From Zhuqueibacter pondensis (GTDB lineage Bacteria > Zhuqueibacterota > Zhuqueibacteria > Zhuqueibacterales > Zhuqueibacteraceae): a stretch of DNA of 64,000 nt. This document shows positions 18,001-25,054 of this stretch, piece by piece. Position numbers and translations under genes: made by a program. Position 1 is the stretch's first letter. Each line of letters starts with the position of its first letter. The notes beneath the pieces are model-generated. The model saw only the letters and a program-made list of their open reading frames with translations. It was not told the origin of the DNA and ran no database searches. The stretch lies in assembly GCA_034505955.1 (NCBI GenBank), contig JAPDQK010000005.1, positions 80,855 through 144,854 on the forward strand, in the 5' to 3' direction.

Positions 18001-18177
18001 GCGCGGGCTTTGCCCTTCGAATTTCGTGTAGATGATGACCTGCACGTCGCTCAAGTCGGGAATGGCATCGACCGGCGTGTTGAGCATGGCGTAAATGCCG
18101 CCGAAGATAGCGAAGACGGTCATGAGGATGACCAGAAATTTGTTGCGAATGGACCAATCGATGATTTTGGGTAACAT
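15064..18177 (-). CDS. cusA: CusA/CzcA-type heavy-metal RND efflux pump
   Basis: A 1037-residue inner-membrane proton-driven pump (HME-RND). Seen: the first helix in SIRNKFLVILMTVFAIFG, the proline-rich NTPVDAIPDLSDVQVI, the transmembrane-4 motif GAMVDAAIIMIENAHKHIEH with its proton-relay Asp, and the late helix motif ALAGLDAETGVVMLLYLD, all typical of CusA/CzcA. Length is as expected. The adaptor CusB and the outer-membrane CusC follow in the upstream direction (19.3-22.8 kb), so the transcription order is C, B, A, broken by opposite-strand inserts. Monovalent copper or silver is the likeliest substrate. Confidence 0.94.
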   Translation of the reverse strand: MLPKIIDWSIRNKFLVILMTVFAIFGGIYAMLNTPVDAIPDLSDVQVIIYTKFEGQSPRIVEDQVTYPLTTAMVSVPRSTVVRGYSFFGYSLVYVIFEDGTDIYWARSRVLEYLNYAANRLPKGVVPALGPDATGVGWVFQYTLTSDKRDLAELRSIQDWYLKYELSAVEGVSEVASIGGFVKQYQVTVDPNRLLAYNIPLNMVMMAIQKSNHDVGGESIEISETEFMIRGLGYFKSIDDIKNVPLMADKMSGTPVYLRDVADVRLGPEMRRGIGEFNGEGEAVGGIIVMRYGENALKVIDAVKKKMEVLRAGLPEDVKIDIVYDRSSLIQRAIKTLREKLIEESIIVGLVCLVFLMHLRSGFVAIFTLPVAILISFMVMFYQGINANIMSLGGIAIAIGAMVDAAIIMIENAHKHIEHDAGKKEHWAIIADASKEVGPSLFYSLLVITLSFLPVFTLQQQEGRLFKPLAFTKTYSMAAAALLSITIVPILMGYFIRGRIMPEERNPINRFLIRIYDPVLHFVLRWKKFVIIGAIVIMAVTLFPFSQLGNEFMPPLYEGDLLYMPTALPGMSITKAKEVLQQSDKILRQFPEVHHVYGKIGRAETATDPAGLDMVETTVMLKPEEEWRPGMTVQKLIDEMDAALQIPGFSNVWTMPIKNRVDMLSTGIKTPVGIKISGADLKTLEAIGKEVEAVVKQVPGTLSAFAERAIGGNYIDYDINRDEAARYGLTVNDIHDVIQSAMGGMPVTTTVEGLERYTVNLRYSRELRDNLEALQRVLIPTPSGQQIPLNQVTTVSVNKGPMVIRTEDTRPNVWIYVDIKDIDIGTYVTMAKRAVAENTKLPAGYNIVWSGQYEYMERAKQRLFYVIPFTILIIFVIIYLNTRSVTKTMIVFLAVPFSLVGAIWLLYVLGYNLSIAVWVGIIALAGLDAETGVVMLLYLDVAYEDWKKKGLMRHLADLRDAIYHGAVRRIRPKIMTVATIIAGLLPIMWSHGTGADVMKRIAAPMVGGVVTSALMELAVYPVIYYLWKGKGMQEEKP

Positions 18178-18288
18178 AATGTTCTCCGAAATACGTGGGC
18201 AGAAAAACTGCTTGCAAGTGGGGTAGAATTATGTTATAATTCATTAGTGAAATATTTTCTTTGTCAATGTTTTAGTAGGAGAATTACC

Positions 18289-18660
18289 ATGGGACTCATT
18301 CACAAACCAGTCACGCTCATTGGCACGCTGGGTACGAAGACTTTCACTGCTCTGGTGGACACCACCGCCTCATGGTCTTACATCCGCAAAGAGGAGGCCA
18401 TGTCCATTGCTCCTCCTTTTAAAGTTGCAGAACCCATCACTGTGAGGATAGGCAAAGGCGCGACTCAAGTTGATGAAGTGATGATCAGCGACATTGAGCT
18501 TGATGGATATCGCATGTATGGGACGTTTATCATCGTTCCCGAGTTAACCGAGGAGCTGATCATCGGTGCGGACTTTTTACAGCTTTGGAAAATCAAACTC
18601 GACCCGATGACTGAGGAAATTATCATTGACCCGTCGGCGCTGCAACTTCAGTTAATTTAA
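18289..18660 (+). CDS. Retropepsin-like aspartyl protease family protein, copy 1 (altered active site)
   Basis: A 123-residue protein of the retroviral-type aspartyl protease fold: MGLIHKPVTLIGTLGTKTF, then ALVDTTASWSYIRK, where the family has D-T-G-A-S; here Gly is replaced by Thr. Later VRIGKG, ELDGYRM and IIGADFLQLWKIKLD match the family's C-terminal strand pair. The start at 18289 follows AGGAGA. It is the same length as the next gene and similar to it along its whole length, so it is a tandem duplicate that has probably lost activity. It lies in the gap between cusB and cusA on the opposite strand. Confidence 0.8.
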   Translation: MGLIHKPVTLIGTLGTKTFTALVDTTASWSYIRKEEAMSIAPPFKVAEPITVRIGKGATQVDEVMISDIELDGYRMYGTFIIVPELTEELIIGADFLQLWKIKLDPMTEEIIIDPSALQLQLI

Positions 18661-18683
18661 AGCCACTTTTGCAAAAAACTACG

Positions 18684-19055
18684 ATGGGACTTATTTACAA
18701 ACCAGTAACGCTTATCGGTACCAAGGGAACGAAGACCTTCAGAACGCTGATGGATACCGGCGCTTCAAGGTGCTACATCCGCAAAAAAGAAGCCGGTTTT
18801 ATCGCCCCACCTTACAAAATCGCAACCCCAATGGAGTTGCGGTTAGGTAAAGGGAAAACTCAGGTTGATGAACTGCTGGTTAGCTTCATTGAGTTAAATG
18901 GACTTCGTATGCATTGGGCGTTCATCATCGTCCCTAAGTTAACCGAGGAGCTGATCATCGGCGCGGACTTCTTCCAACGCTGGAAAATCAAACTTGACCC
19001 TGGGGCTGAGGACATCATCATCGATCTCTCGGCGTTGAAAATCCAAATGGTGTAA
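18684..19055 (+). CDS. Retropepsin-like aspartyl protease family protein, copy 2 (intact DTGAS)
   Basis: A 123-residue protein with the catalytic motif LMDTGASRCYIRKKEA and the partner strand IIGADFFQRWKIKLDP. Such single-domain proteins work as homodimers, each supplying one Asp. Its ATG at 18684 lies 23 bases after the stop of copy 1, with no strong Shine-Dalgarno, so translation may be coupled. The DNA around GAGGAGCTGATCATCGG is identical in both copies, pointing to a recent duplication. Natural substrates of this bacterial group are unknown. Confidence 0.82.
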   Translation: MGLIYKPVTLIGTKGTKTFRTLMDTGASRCYIRKKEAGFIAPPYKIATPMELRLGKGKTQVDELLVSFIELNGLRMHWAFIIVPKLTEELIIGADFFQRWKIKLDPGAEDIIIDLSALKIQMV

Positions 19056-19152
19056 GAGTCATGCTACCTTCTCCTTATCTTTTCTACCTTTTCATACGCT
19101 TTGGCAATTCTTCACTTACTCGTTGTTGGTTTTCACACTTACGAATCAAACA

Positions 19153-19300
19153 GCGAGTATGAGTACGAGTAGGAGTAGGAGTTTATTTCCGATTAGGTCA
19201 AATGACCTGCTCGCTCTTACTCGTACTCTTTCTCATACTCTTAATCGCTGTAGCAGTTATTAAAGCGAGTAAGAGTACGAGTATGAGTAAGAGTACGAGC
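19153..19300. repeat. Hexamer-based palindromic repeat, block 2 (three arms)
   Basis: Three runs of degenerate GAGTAN hexamers: about 19153-19182 in the forward sense, 19209-19242 in reverse complement, and 19265-19299 forward again. Arms 2 and 3 can pair over about 30 bases. The block sits between copy 2 of the retropepsin genes and the end of cusB. Confidence 0.82.
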
Positions 19301-19322
19301 ATCCAGGATCAAGAATCTAGCA

Positions 19323-20987
19323 TTATTTCATCTCCACCAGCTTCATCCCGCACTTGGGGCAATCTCCCGGCGCGTCCATGATCACTTCCGGATGCATCTC
19401 GCAAGTATATTTTTTTGCACCTGCGGATTGAACCTTGCCCATGTCGTGAGATGAATGGCCGGAAACGCTGCCGCTGTCTTGCATCTGGTGCCCCTTGTGC
19501 TCTTCACTCGGCATCTGATGACCTTTATGCTCCTCGCTTTGCTCCCCTTCGCCCACTCTCCCTTTCTCCCGTTCTCCCTTCGGCGTCGTTTGCATCCCAC
19601 CGTGGCCGGCATGGCCGCTGGTGAATTGTGCCACGGCACTGCGTAAGTTGCTTGCCGAGTCGATGAGAAATTGCGAGGAGATCACCAGTTGTTCGCCTTC
19701 TTGCAAGCCTTCGAGAATTTCCAAATATCCATCGGCGCTGCGCCCAACCTTCACCTCGCGAGGCTCGAAATAACCAGCGGAGAGAGCCACGATTGCCACT
19801 CGGCGCGGGCCTGCAGGGATAATCGCCTGTTCCGGCACCGCAATCACCGGCTCGCCCATCTCGGAAACGATGCGCACACTGGCAAACATTTCCGGACGCA
19901 GCTCAATCCGGCTGCGCGGATTGGCAAACTCCAATCGCACTTTCGCCGTGCGCGTTTCCATCGAGAGCATGGGATAAAGGTAGGTGACTTTGCCGCTGAA
20001 AATTTTTCCGGGGATATAGGCCAGCTCCATCTCTGCCGGTTGTCCAACCTTCACCCACGGCAATTCGTATTCGTAAACGTCGGCGATGACCCAGATCGTC
20101 GAAAGGTCGGCGATCTGAAAGAGCTTCATGCCGGGCATTACCGCTGCGCCTTGCACGATCATTTTTTCCATCACAATGCCATCGGCAGGGGAGTAGAACA
20201 TGAGCGTGCGCCGCGGCTTGCCGGTTCTTTCCAATTCGGCAATTTCCCTATCGCTGATGTCCCAAAGCTCCAAGCGCCGCCGCGCACTTTCCACCAAGCT
20301 TGCCGAACCCGCCACGGCCTCTTGCACTTCGCTGCCGGAAGTGGCTTTCTGATAGCGCAGCGCCAAGAGATATTCTTCCTGCGTTGAGACCAGCTCGGGG
20401 CTGTACAGCTCGAGCAAGGGCTGCCCCTTTTGTACCGGCTGGCCGGTAACATTGACGTAGAGCTTCTCCACCCAGCCCATGATTCTGGTGTTGATGTCAT
20501 AAAGCTTTGTTTCATCGACTTCAATTTTACCGACGGTGCGAATGACCTTGCGCATTTTTATTTTTTGCACCTCTTCGGTTCGCACGCCGATGTTTTGCAC
20601 GACCGTGGGATCGATTTTGATGGCGCTGCCGGCCACCTCTTCGGTCTCGCCTTCATACACCGGAACCATGTCCATGCCGCAGTCCGGCGCTTTGCCGGGC
20701 TTCGGGGAAGTCAGCCAGGGGTGCATGGGGTCTTTGTAATAGAGAATTTTTCTCTCACCCGAGTTGTTCGTTTCTTTTTCTGCTTCTGCGTACACCGGAA
20801 CGAAATCCATCCCGTCAGAGGATTTCATCGGTGTCGGCGAGGTGCGTTCCGGGTTCATGGGGTCGCGATAGAAGAGAATCTTGCGCTCTGCTGTCGCGCC
20901 GCCTTCCTTTGCCGGTCGAAAGAAAAACCAACCGGCAGCTAAACCGAGAGCGATACTGATGATGGCGGTGAGGGCAATTTTTTTCAT
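19323..20987 (-). CDS. cusB: CusB-type periplasmic adaptor with three heavy-metal-binding domains
   Basis: A 554-residue membrane-fusion protein. Seen: signal anchor (ALTAIISIALGLAAGWFFF), two heavy-metal-binding domains in tandem near residues 35-65 and 80-112 (KILFYRDPMNP and KILYYKDPMHP; DGMDFVPVY and DCGMDMVPVY), lipoyl/beta-barrel adaptor core, a low-complexity Gly/His/Met-rich linker, and a C-terminal third domain (YTCEMHPEV ... CPKCGMKLVEM). The first N-terminal domain lacks the Cys of the second. The start at 20987 follows GGAG. It hands metal to CusA and links it to CusC. Confidence 0.92.
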   Translation of the reverse strand: MKKIALTAIISIALGLAAGWFFFRPAKEGGATAERKILFYRDPMNPERTSPTPMKSSDGMDFVPVYAEAEKETNNSGERKILYYKDPMHPWLTSPKPGKAPDCGMDMVPVYEGETEEVAGSAIKIDPTVVQNIGVRTEEVQKIKMRKVIRTVGKIEVDETKLYDINTRIMGWVEKLYVNVTGQPVQKGQPLLELYSPELVSTQEEYLLALRYQKATSGSEVQEAVAGSASLVESARRRLELWDISDREIAELERTGKPRRTLMFYSPADGIVMEKMIVQGAAVMPGMKLFQIADLSTIWVIADVYEYELPWVKVGQPAEMELAYIPGKIFSGKVTYLYPMLSMETRTAKVRLEFANPRSRIELRPEMFASVRIVSEMGEPVIAVPEQAIIPAGPRRVAIVALSAGYFEPREVKVGRSADGYLEILEGLQEGEQLVISSQFLIDSASNLRSAVAQFTSGHAGHGGMQTTPKGEREKGRVGEGEQSEEHKGHQMPSEEHKGHQMQDSGSVSGHSSHDMGKVQSAGAKKYTCEMHPEVIMDAPGDCPKCGMKLVEMK

Positions 20988-21161
20988 GACATTTTTCTCC
21001 TGCAAAACTCATTCAATTTCATGACTTCATTGCTAGTGAAAAAATATTGCGTTTTGTGGCAAAATCTCGTATTTTATCAAAAAATGGATTCGATCCGTTT
21101 GGATGATTCGCAAGGGCGAATCAGTCGCTCGTTTTGTCACACTCATTCCGGAGAAACAATC

Positions 21162-21407
21162 ATGACTTTTCCAATGTTTACCAGAGTTATCCTCGTTCAA
21201 AATCTGCCCGATGAAAATCTTTTTGCCGGAGATATGGGGACCCTTGTTGAGCATCATCCAGCAACCGATCAGTATCCCGAGGGCTATGAAGTCGAGTTTT
21301 TCGCTGGCAATGGCGAGACACTTACCGTAGCGTCGATACCGGCAACGGCTCTTCGACAAGCGACCCGCCGGGATATGCTGCACGTTCGCGAACTTGTAAC
21401 CGTTTGA
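21162..21407 (+). CDS. DUF4926-type small protein
   Basis: An 81-residue protein matching the pattern of DUF4926: FTRVILVQNLPDENLFAGDM, GTLVEHHP, GYEVEFF, then ETLTVASIPATALR. The start at 21162 follows GGAGAAACAATC. Proteins of this family are often found near toxin-antitoxin-like or mobile genes, and their function is not established. It lies on the plus strand between cusC and cusB, which are on the minus strand, so it is an insertion in an otherwise contiguous operon. Confidence 0.75.
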   Translation: MTFPMFTRVILVQNLPDENLFAGDMGTLVEHHPATDQYPEGYEVEFFAGNGETLTVASIPATALRQATRRDMLHVRELVTV

Positions 21408-21532
21408 AGCGTTCCGCAATTACAGTAATTTTCAGAAAGTATTGTTGCCCAGCCGAGTTGGATTGCAGAATATTTTCATTTGCGCTCGCATTTCCAAGCC
21501 ATATCCACTCTCTTCCAAACTTAAAAATTCCA

Positions 21533-22783
21533 TCAATCCAATTTTAGCAGCTCCGCACCGACGGCAAGTTCCAGCTCCGCCATTCGCGCACCGAAATCTG
21601 CCAATGCCTGATGCGCGGCGAGTTTCATATCGCGCAGCACCCGCTGGCTGTCGAGCAGCATGAGAAAATCCACTTTGTTGGTTTCATAAGCCGCACGATT
21701 GGCCAGCAGCGATTGCTCCGCCTGTGGCACAATGGTTTTTTGAAAAATTCGTACACTCCGTGCCGTTTGCTCGACTTTATAAAATGCGCTTTCGATTTCT
21801 GCGCGTACCATGTTGCGCATCGACTGCAAGCTGGCAGTGGCCATTTGATAATTGGCATCGGCTTCCTGCACCTGCAGATTTTCCTTGCGCCAGAAATAGA
21901 GCGGAACATTGAAGGAAAGCATCGCATCCCAGTTGCTCATCTCCGGCATCTGTCGATGCGTGAAGCTCAGCATGAAATCCGGGAAATATTCGCGACGCGC
22001 CAGCCGACCGGAAAGCCGATACATGTCCGCCATCGCCTGCATGTTTTTCAATTCGGGGCGATGGGCATACGCCATGTGCACAAGCGAATCCAAAGAGAAT
22101 GAAAATTGGCGCGGATCAAAGTGTTCGGTAATCATGGGCACCGGCGTATCGCCGGGCCGATCCAGCAGAGCATTGAGCATGGCCGCCATCGAATGGCGCT
22201 CCTGCGCCAGCATCAGGCTGTCGTTGACCATCATCGAATACTCGGTTTGCGCCTTGATGAGGTCCGGCTGCAAGCCCATACCCGTGGCGTATTTGACATT
22301 GGCGATCGCGATGAACTGCCGCATCAGCTCGCGATTTTCGCGGTTGACCTCCAGCGCGTAATCGAGATGAAAAAGCATGAAGTAAACTTTCTTGACGGCA
22401 GTGAGGACTTTTAAGGTCACCAACTCGTAGTCGGCGCCCCTCGCTTCCGCCTCTTGACGCGCCATGCCGGACATCAAGTTCAGCTTGCCGGGAAAATCAA
22501 ACATCTGGCTGATGGTGATGGCGCGTTCGTTTTTAAAAGCGTTGCGCAGCGGATATGGCGCGTACATCACTTGCAAACCGATTTGCGGATCTTCGAGCGT
22601 ACCGGCCTGTTTGATGCGCGCTTGCATCGCTTGCCAGCGTTTCTGCGCCGCGCGAATTTCCGGATTGTGCGCACGCGCTTCGCGAATAAACTCGGAGAGC
22701 CTGACGACCGTGCCTTCGTTAGCTTGAGCAACAGCTAAAACACAGCGACAAAGCAAAATATTCACAATCAAAAATGATTTCAT
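21533..22783 (-). CDS. cusC: TolC/CusC-type outer-membrane efflux protein
   Basis: A 416-residue outer-membrane factor. Seen: a signal peptide ending near VAQA, helical hairpins typical of the OEP family (REARAHNPEIRAAQKRWQAM, LEDPQIGLQVMYAPY), and a repeated second half with LLANRAAYETNKVDFLMLLD. There is no lipobox Cys in the signal, unlike E. coli CusC. It precedes cusB and cusA on the same strand and completes the tripartite pump. The ribosome-binding site is weak. Confidence 0.9.
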   Translation of the reverse strand: MKSFLIVNILLCRCVLAVAQANEGTVVRLSEFIREARAHNPEIRAAQKRWQAMQARIKQAGTLEDPQIGLQVMYAPYPLRNAFKNERAITISQMFDFPGKLNLMSGMARQEAEARGADYELVTLKVLTAVKKVYFMLFHLDYALEVNRENRELMRQFIAIANVKYATGMGLQPDLIKAQTEYSMMVNDSLMLAQERHSMAAMLNALLDRPGDTPVPMITEHFDPRQFSFSLDSLVHMAYAHRPELKNMQAMADMYRLSGRLARREYFPDFMLSFTHRQMPEMSNWDAMLSFNVPLYFWRKENLQVQEADANYQMATASLQSMRNMVRAEIESAFYKVEQTARSVRIFQKTIVPQAEQSLLANRAAYETNKVDFLMLLDSQRVLRDMKLAAHQALADFGARMAELELAVGAELLKLD

Positions 22784-22925
22784 AAGCCAACCATGTTATG
22801 GTAACAGTTTTCTTATACTCATTTTGTTAAATTAACAAATTGAGTAAGCTTAATGACAAAAAGGTTATTCAGGGGATAAAGTATCTTGGGTCAGGAAAGG
22901 GCACACTACACCCTTGCTTGTGGAA

Positions 22926-23360
22926 TCAGATGAGAAAAGTGGCCATCAGCTTATAGCGTTGATTGCAGGCGAGGTGATGATTGAATGAAGAGAAGTTTTC
23001 AGTCTCACCGGTTGTCAGTGCAAACTTACGACCTGTTTCATCAAATTTGGCTGGCACCCCGAGATCGGCATGCATTCGTGAAGGTTTTTCCAAATTAGTC
23101 CGGGCTGGCAAGGGCTCATCCAGCGGACGAGCACTTCCACCACTGCAACAGACCATGCGAGAAGATGAGTCGAACTCACAGCATGGTGCACTGACACCGG
23201 CAACTGTTTGAGCCTTGCAGCAAGTCGATTTCATCGTCTTGTTGAGCACAGGGACGAAAAACTGCAACAGACTAACGCAAAGTAAAAAAGAAACGGTTTT
23301 GTAAAATTTGCCCACTGCGGTTTCAAAAGGTTTTATTAAAAAATGTAACAACAAATTCAT
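22926..23360 (-). CDS. Cys-rich membrane-anchored protein upstream of cusC
   Basis: A 144-residue protein with one N-terminal hydrophobic helix (TVSFLLCVSLLQFFVPVL) and three vicinal Cys pairs after it: STCCKAQ, APCCEFD and MVCCSGG. The ATG at 23360 is preferred to the TTG three bases upstream. It lies 142 bases upstream of cusC on the same strand. The double-Cys clusters in a periplasmic-facing segment suggest soft-metal binding. It resembles in layout the small Cys-pair proteins found before Czc/Cus operons in Bacteroidetes, but I cannot name a family. Confidence 0.5.
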   Translation of the reverse strand: MNLLLHFLIKPFETAVGKFYKTVSFLLCVSLLQFFVPVLNKTMKSTCCKAQTVAGVSAPCCEFDSSSRMVCCSGGSARPLDEPLPARTNLEKPSRMHADLGVPAKFDETGRKFALTTGETENFSSFNHHLACNQRYKLMATFLI

Positions 23361-24006
23361 CAAAACTATTCCCGATCCAAGAGTGCCGGGAGGAATTCCG
23401 CTGTCGTTGGTTATCCTGCTTACTCAGCAAAATCGCTGAAGCGGCTGTGCCTTCAAAGATTATTGCTTCTCATTAACACTGCAATTGATCGCGGTATTTC
23501 CAACAGAAGTTGCCCTGCCGGAATATTCAACCGGAGAATCATAATAAAATAAACAGTTTTTGGCAAAAAAACAAGATTTCCGATTGCAATTTTCGATGAT
23601 CTTTGTCGCCGTTTCAAGTGAATCATCCCTTACCCAGCAGGTCGATTGCAAGTCGACGAAAACAGAAACTGCTCTTCCTGACTTTGCACCGATTATCTGC
23701 CGCTTGCCCTTGGCCACCGATAGGGGCAGCCGCACACCACGTGTCTCGTCTCCACGTGAGACGGTGTCCGCTGCAGTGACAAATTCTTTCGCACTTGAGT
23801 ACGCTTCACCGGCATGTTTCAAAATTCGTAACCTACTGAGAAATTTTTGGATAAAAGAATTTTATCTTGGCTCATTTTCATGGCACGATCGTTGCTTTGA
23901 GCTATGGCAGTTATTTGTCTGAGCTTCAACGCTTGCTAAACAACTCAGTGAATTGGATGCAGTGAGCGGCAAGACAGGAAGCTTGCAAACATCATGGAGG
24001 TCAACA
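23361..24006. other. Long gap with no confident gene
   Basis: Open frames of about 120 codons exist on both strands (minus 23460-23822, plus 23560-23922) but overlap each other, lack ribosome-binding sites and show no family motif. The stretch near 23734-23765 contains CACGTG twice around a GTCTC/GAGAC inverted pair. It may hold the promoter of the cus operon on the minus strand. Confidence 0.4.
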
Positions 24007-24675
24007 ATGAAAATGCGGACGATTCAGCAAATGATCATCGGTGGTTGTGTGTGGGCGATAATGCAACTATTGCCTGCGCAGGCTGCGCTTGCCATGCAGA
24101 GTCAACAAGATGAAACTAAAGCCAGTGCGGCAGCCCCGGTGTTTGCCGAGGCCTCCGTCAAACCCGCAGCGCCTCATCCCGAATCCATTTCTACCAGGAA
24201 AGAAATTTCCCTGGTCCGTCCGACTGACAAGGTACCGGTGGTGAATCTGAAAAAGATCGAAGCCGATAAAATCACTTCGTTCTTCGTGCGCGCTAACGAC
24301 AGCAAGCGTATCCAGCTTTCGATGCTGGTGGCTTACAAACCCGAATTAACCGAAGCAGTACGGCAAATGTTTGGCCAGACCGTGACGCCACTGGTATTCT
24401 CCGTCTCGACGCTGCCCAATCGTGCCGTTGAATTCGATCCGGCCAAACTTCGCTTCGAACAAGGCGGTCGCATCTGGCAACCCGAAGTCAGCAAAAATAC
24501 CGTTAGCATCTTGCCGCTCGATGAAAACGCCAAGTTTGGTGGCATGGTCACTGACAGCCAGGTACACCAGGGCATTGTGCTGCTGCCGGCTTGGATTGAT
24601 CCGCAACAGCCGATTACATTGCGTTATGGCGATTTCCATTACCTCGCCAAGTTCGCAGATCTGCAAAAACAGTGA
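24007..24675 (+). CDS. Exported protein of unknown function
   Basis: A 222-residue protein starting after GGAGG (24007). It has a Sec signal peptide (residues 1-28, ending AALA) and a Pro/Ala-rich linker, then a globular part with RIQLSMLVAYKPELTEAV and AVEFDPAKLRFEQGGRIWQP. The last motif, with LRYGDFHYLAKF at the end, looks like a beta-rich periplasmic domain. I do not recognise the family. It is followed by the structured RNA region. Confidence 0.75.
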   Translation: MKMRTIQQMIIGGCVWAIMQLLPAQAALAMQSQQDETKASAAAPVFAEASVKPAAPHPESISTRKEISLVRPTDKVPVVNLKKIEADKITSFFVRANDSKRIQLSMLVAYKPELTEAVRQMFGQTVTPLVFSVSTLPNRAVEFDPAKLRFEQGGRIWQPEVSKNTVSILPLDENAKFGGMVTDSQVHQGIVLLPAWIDPQQPITLRYGDFHYLAKFADLQKQ

Positions 24676-24714
24676 TGAGACAAATAGTTTGGCTTTGACA
24701 TCCCTCCTCCCTCT

Positions 24715-24850
24715 ATAGCACTTCTTTTGGCCGGATTCCCTTGTCCGGATGAAAGGCGAGTCCGCCAGAAGAAGCCCTCAATGCAGGCAATCCCCTCTGT
24801 GCTGTATCCCGCGATGCGGTGGCATACGGCGGAGGGGATTTTTATTTTCC
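24715..24850 (+). ncRNA. Candidate structured RNA ending in a terminator
   Basis: CTTCTTTTGG (24721-24730) pairs with CCAGAAGAAG (24765-24774) around an inner hairpin CCGGA/TCCGG and a GGC-containing arm. A small hairpin follows at GCC...GGC (24774-24788), then a long terminator stem. The nested stems exceed what a simple terminator needs. It lies 40 bases after an unknown exported gene and about 200 bases before ggt, so it could be a 3' UTR-derived RNA, an independent small RNA or a leader. No known riboswitch consensus was recognised. Confidence 0.4.
24789..24850 (+). terminator. Rho-independent terminator before ggt
   Basis: AATCCCCTC pairs with GAGGGGATT, with an inner stem around GTATCCCGC/GCGGTGGCATAC, followed directly by TTTTATTTT. 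It is the strongest terminator in this part of the window and ends transcripts coming from the exported-protein gene. Confidence 0.85.
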
Positions 24851-25054
24851 CCCCGATACCAACGGCAAAATTTTGAGATCGACACGCCTTGCAGCAACAC
24901 CAAAAATCAAGTCGTAGTTTCAAAATTCTTCTTGATTCCTCTCTGAAAAAGCGCTATTTTTTTATCGCAATTAAAAACGAAACTTTTTTCGAGTTAACAG
25001 AATAATCGACCTCAATGGGTGTTAACCCAATCACATGAACTGCCTGAGAGAGGA

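Noticed and set aside
16900..18174. A 424-codon plus-strand frame opposite cusA
   Set aside because: His/Asp-rich antisense product of a conserved RND pump gene; no start signal.
19153..19300. Possible CRISPR array in the hexamer-repeat block
   Set aside because: The repeat unit is about six bases, there are no unique spacers of regular length and no cas genes are present.
23460..23922. Two overlapping ~120-codon frames on opposite strands
   Set aside because: Neither has a ribosome-binding site, signal peptide or recognisable motif, and they exclude each other.
24639..24923. A 94-codon minus-strand frame across the structured region before ggt
   Set aside because: It covers the terminator and stems; the RNA structure is the better explanation.
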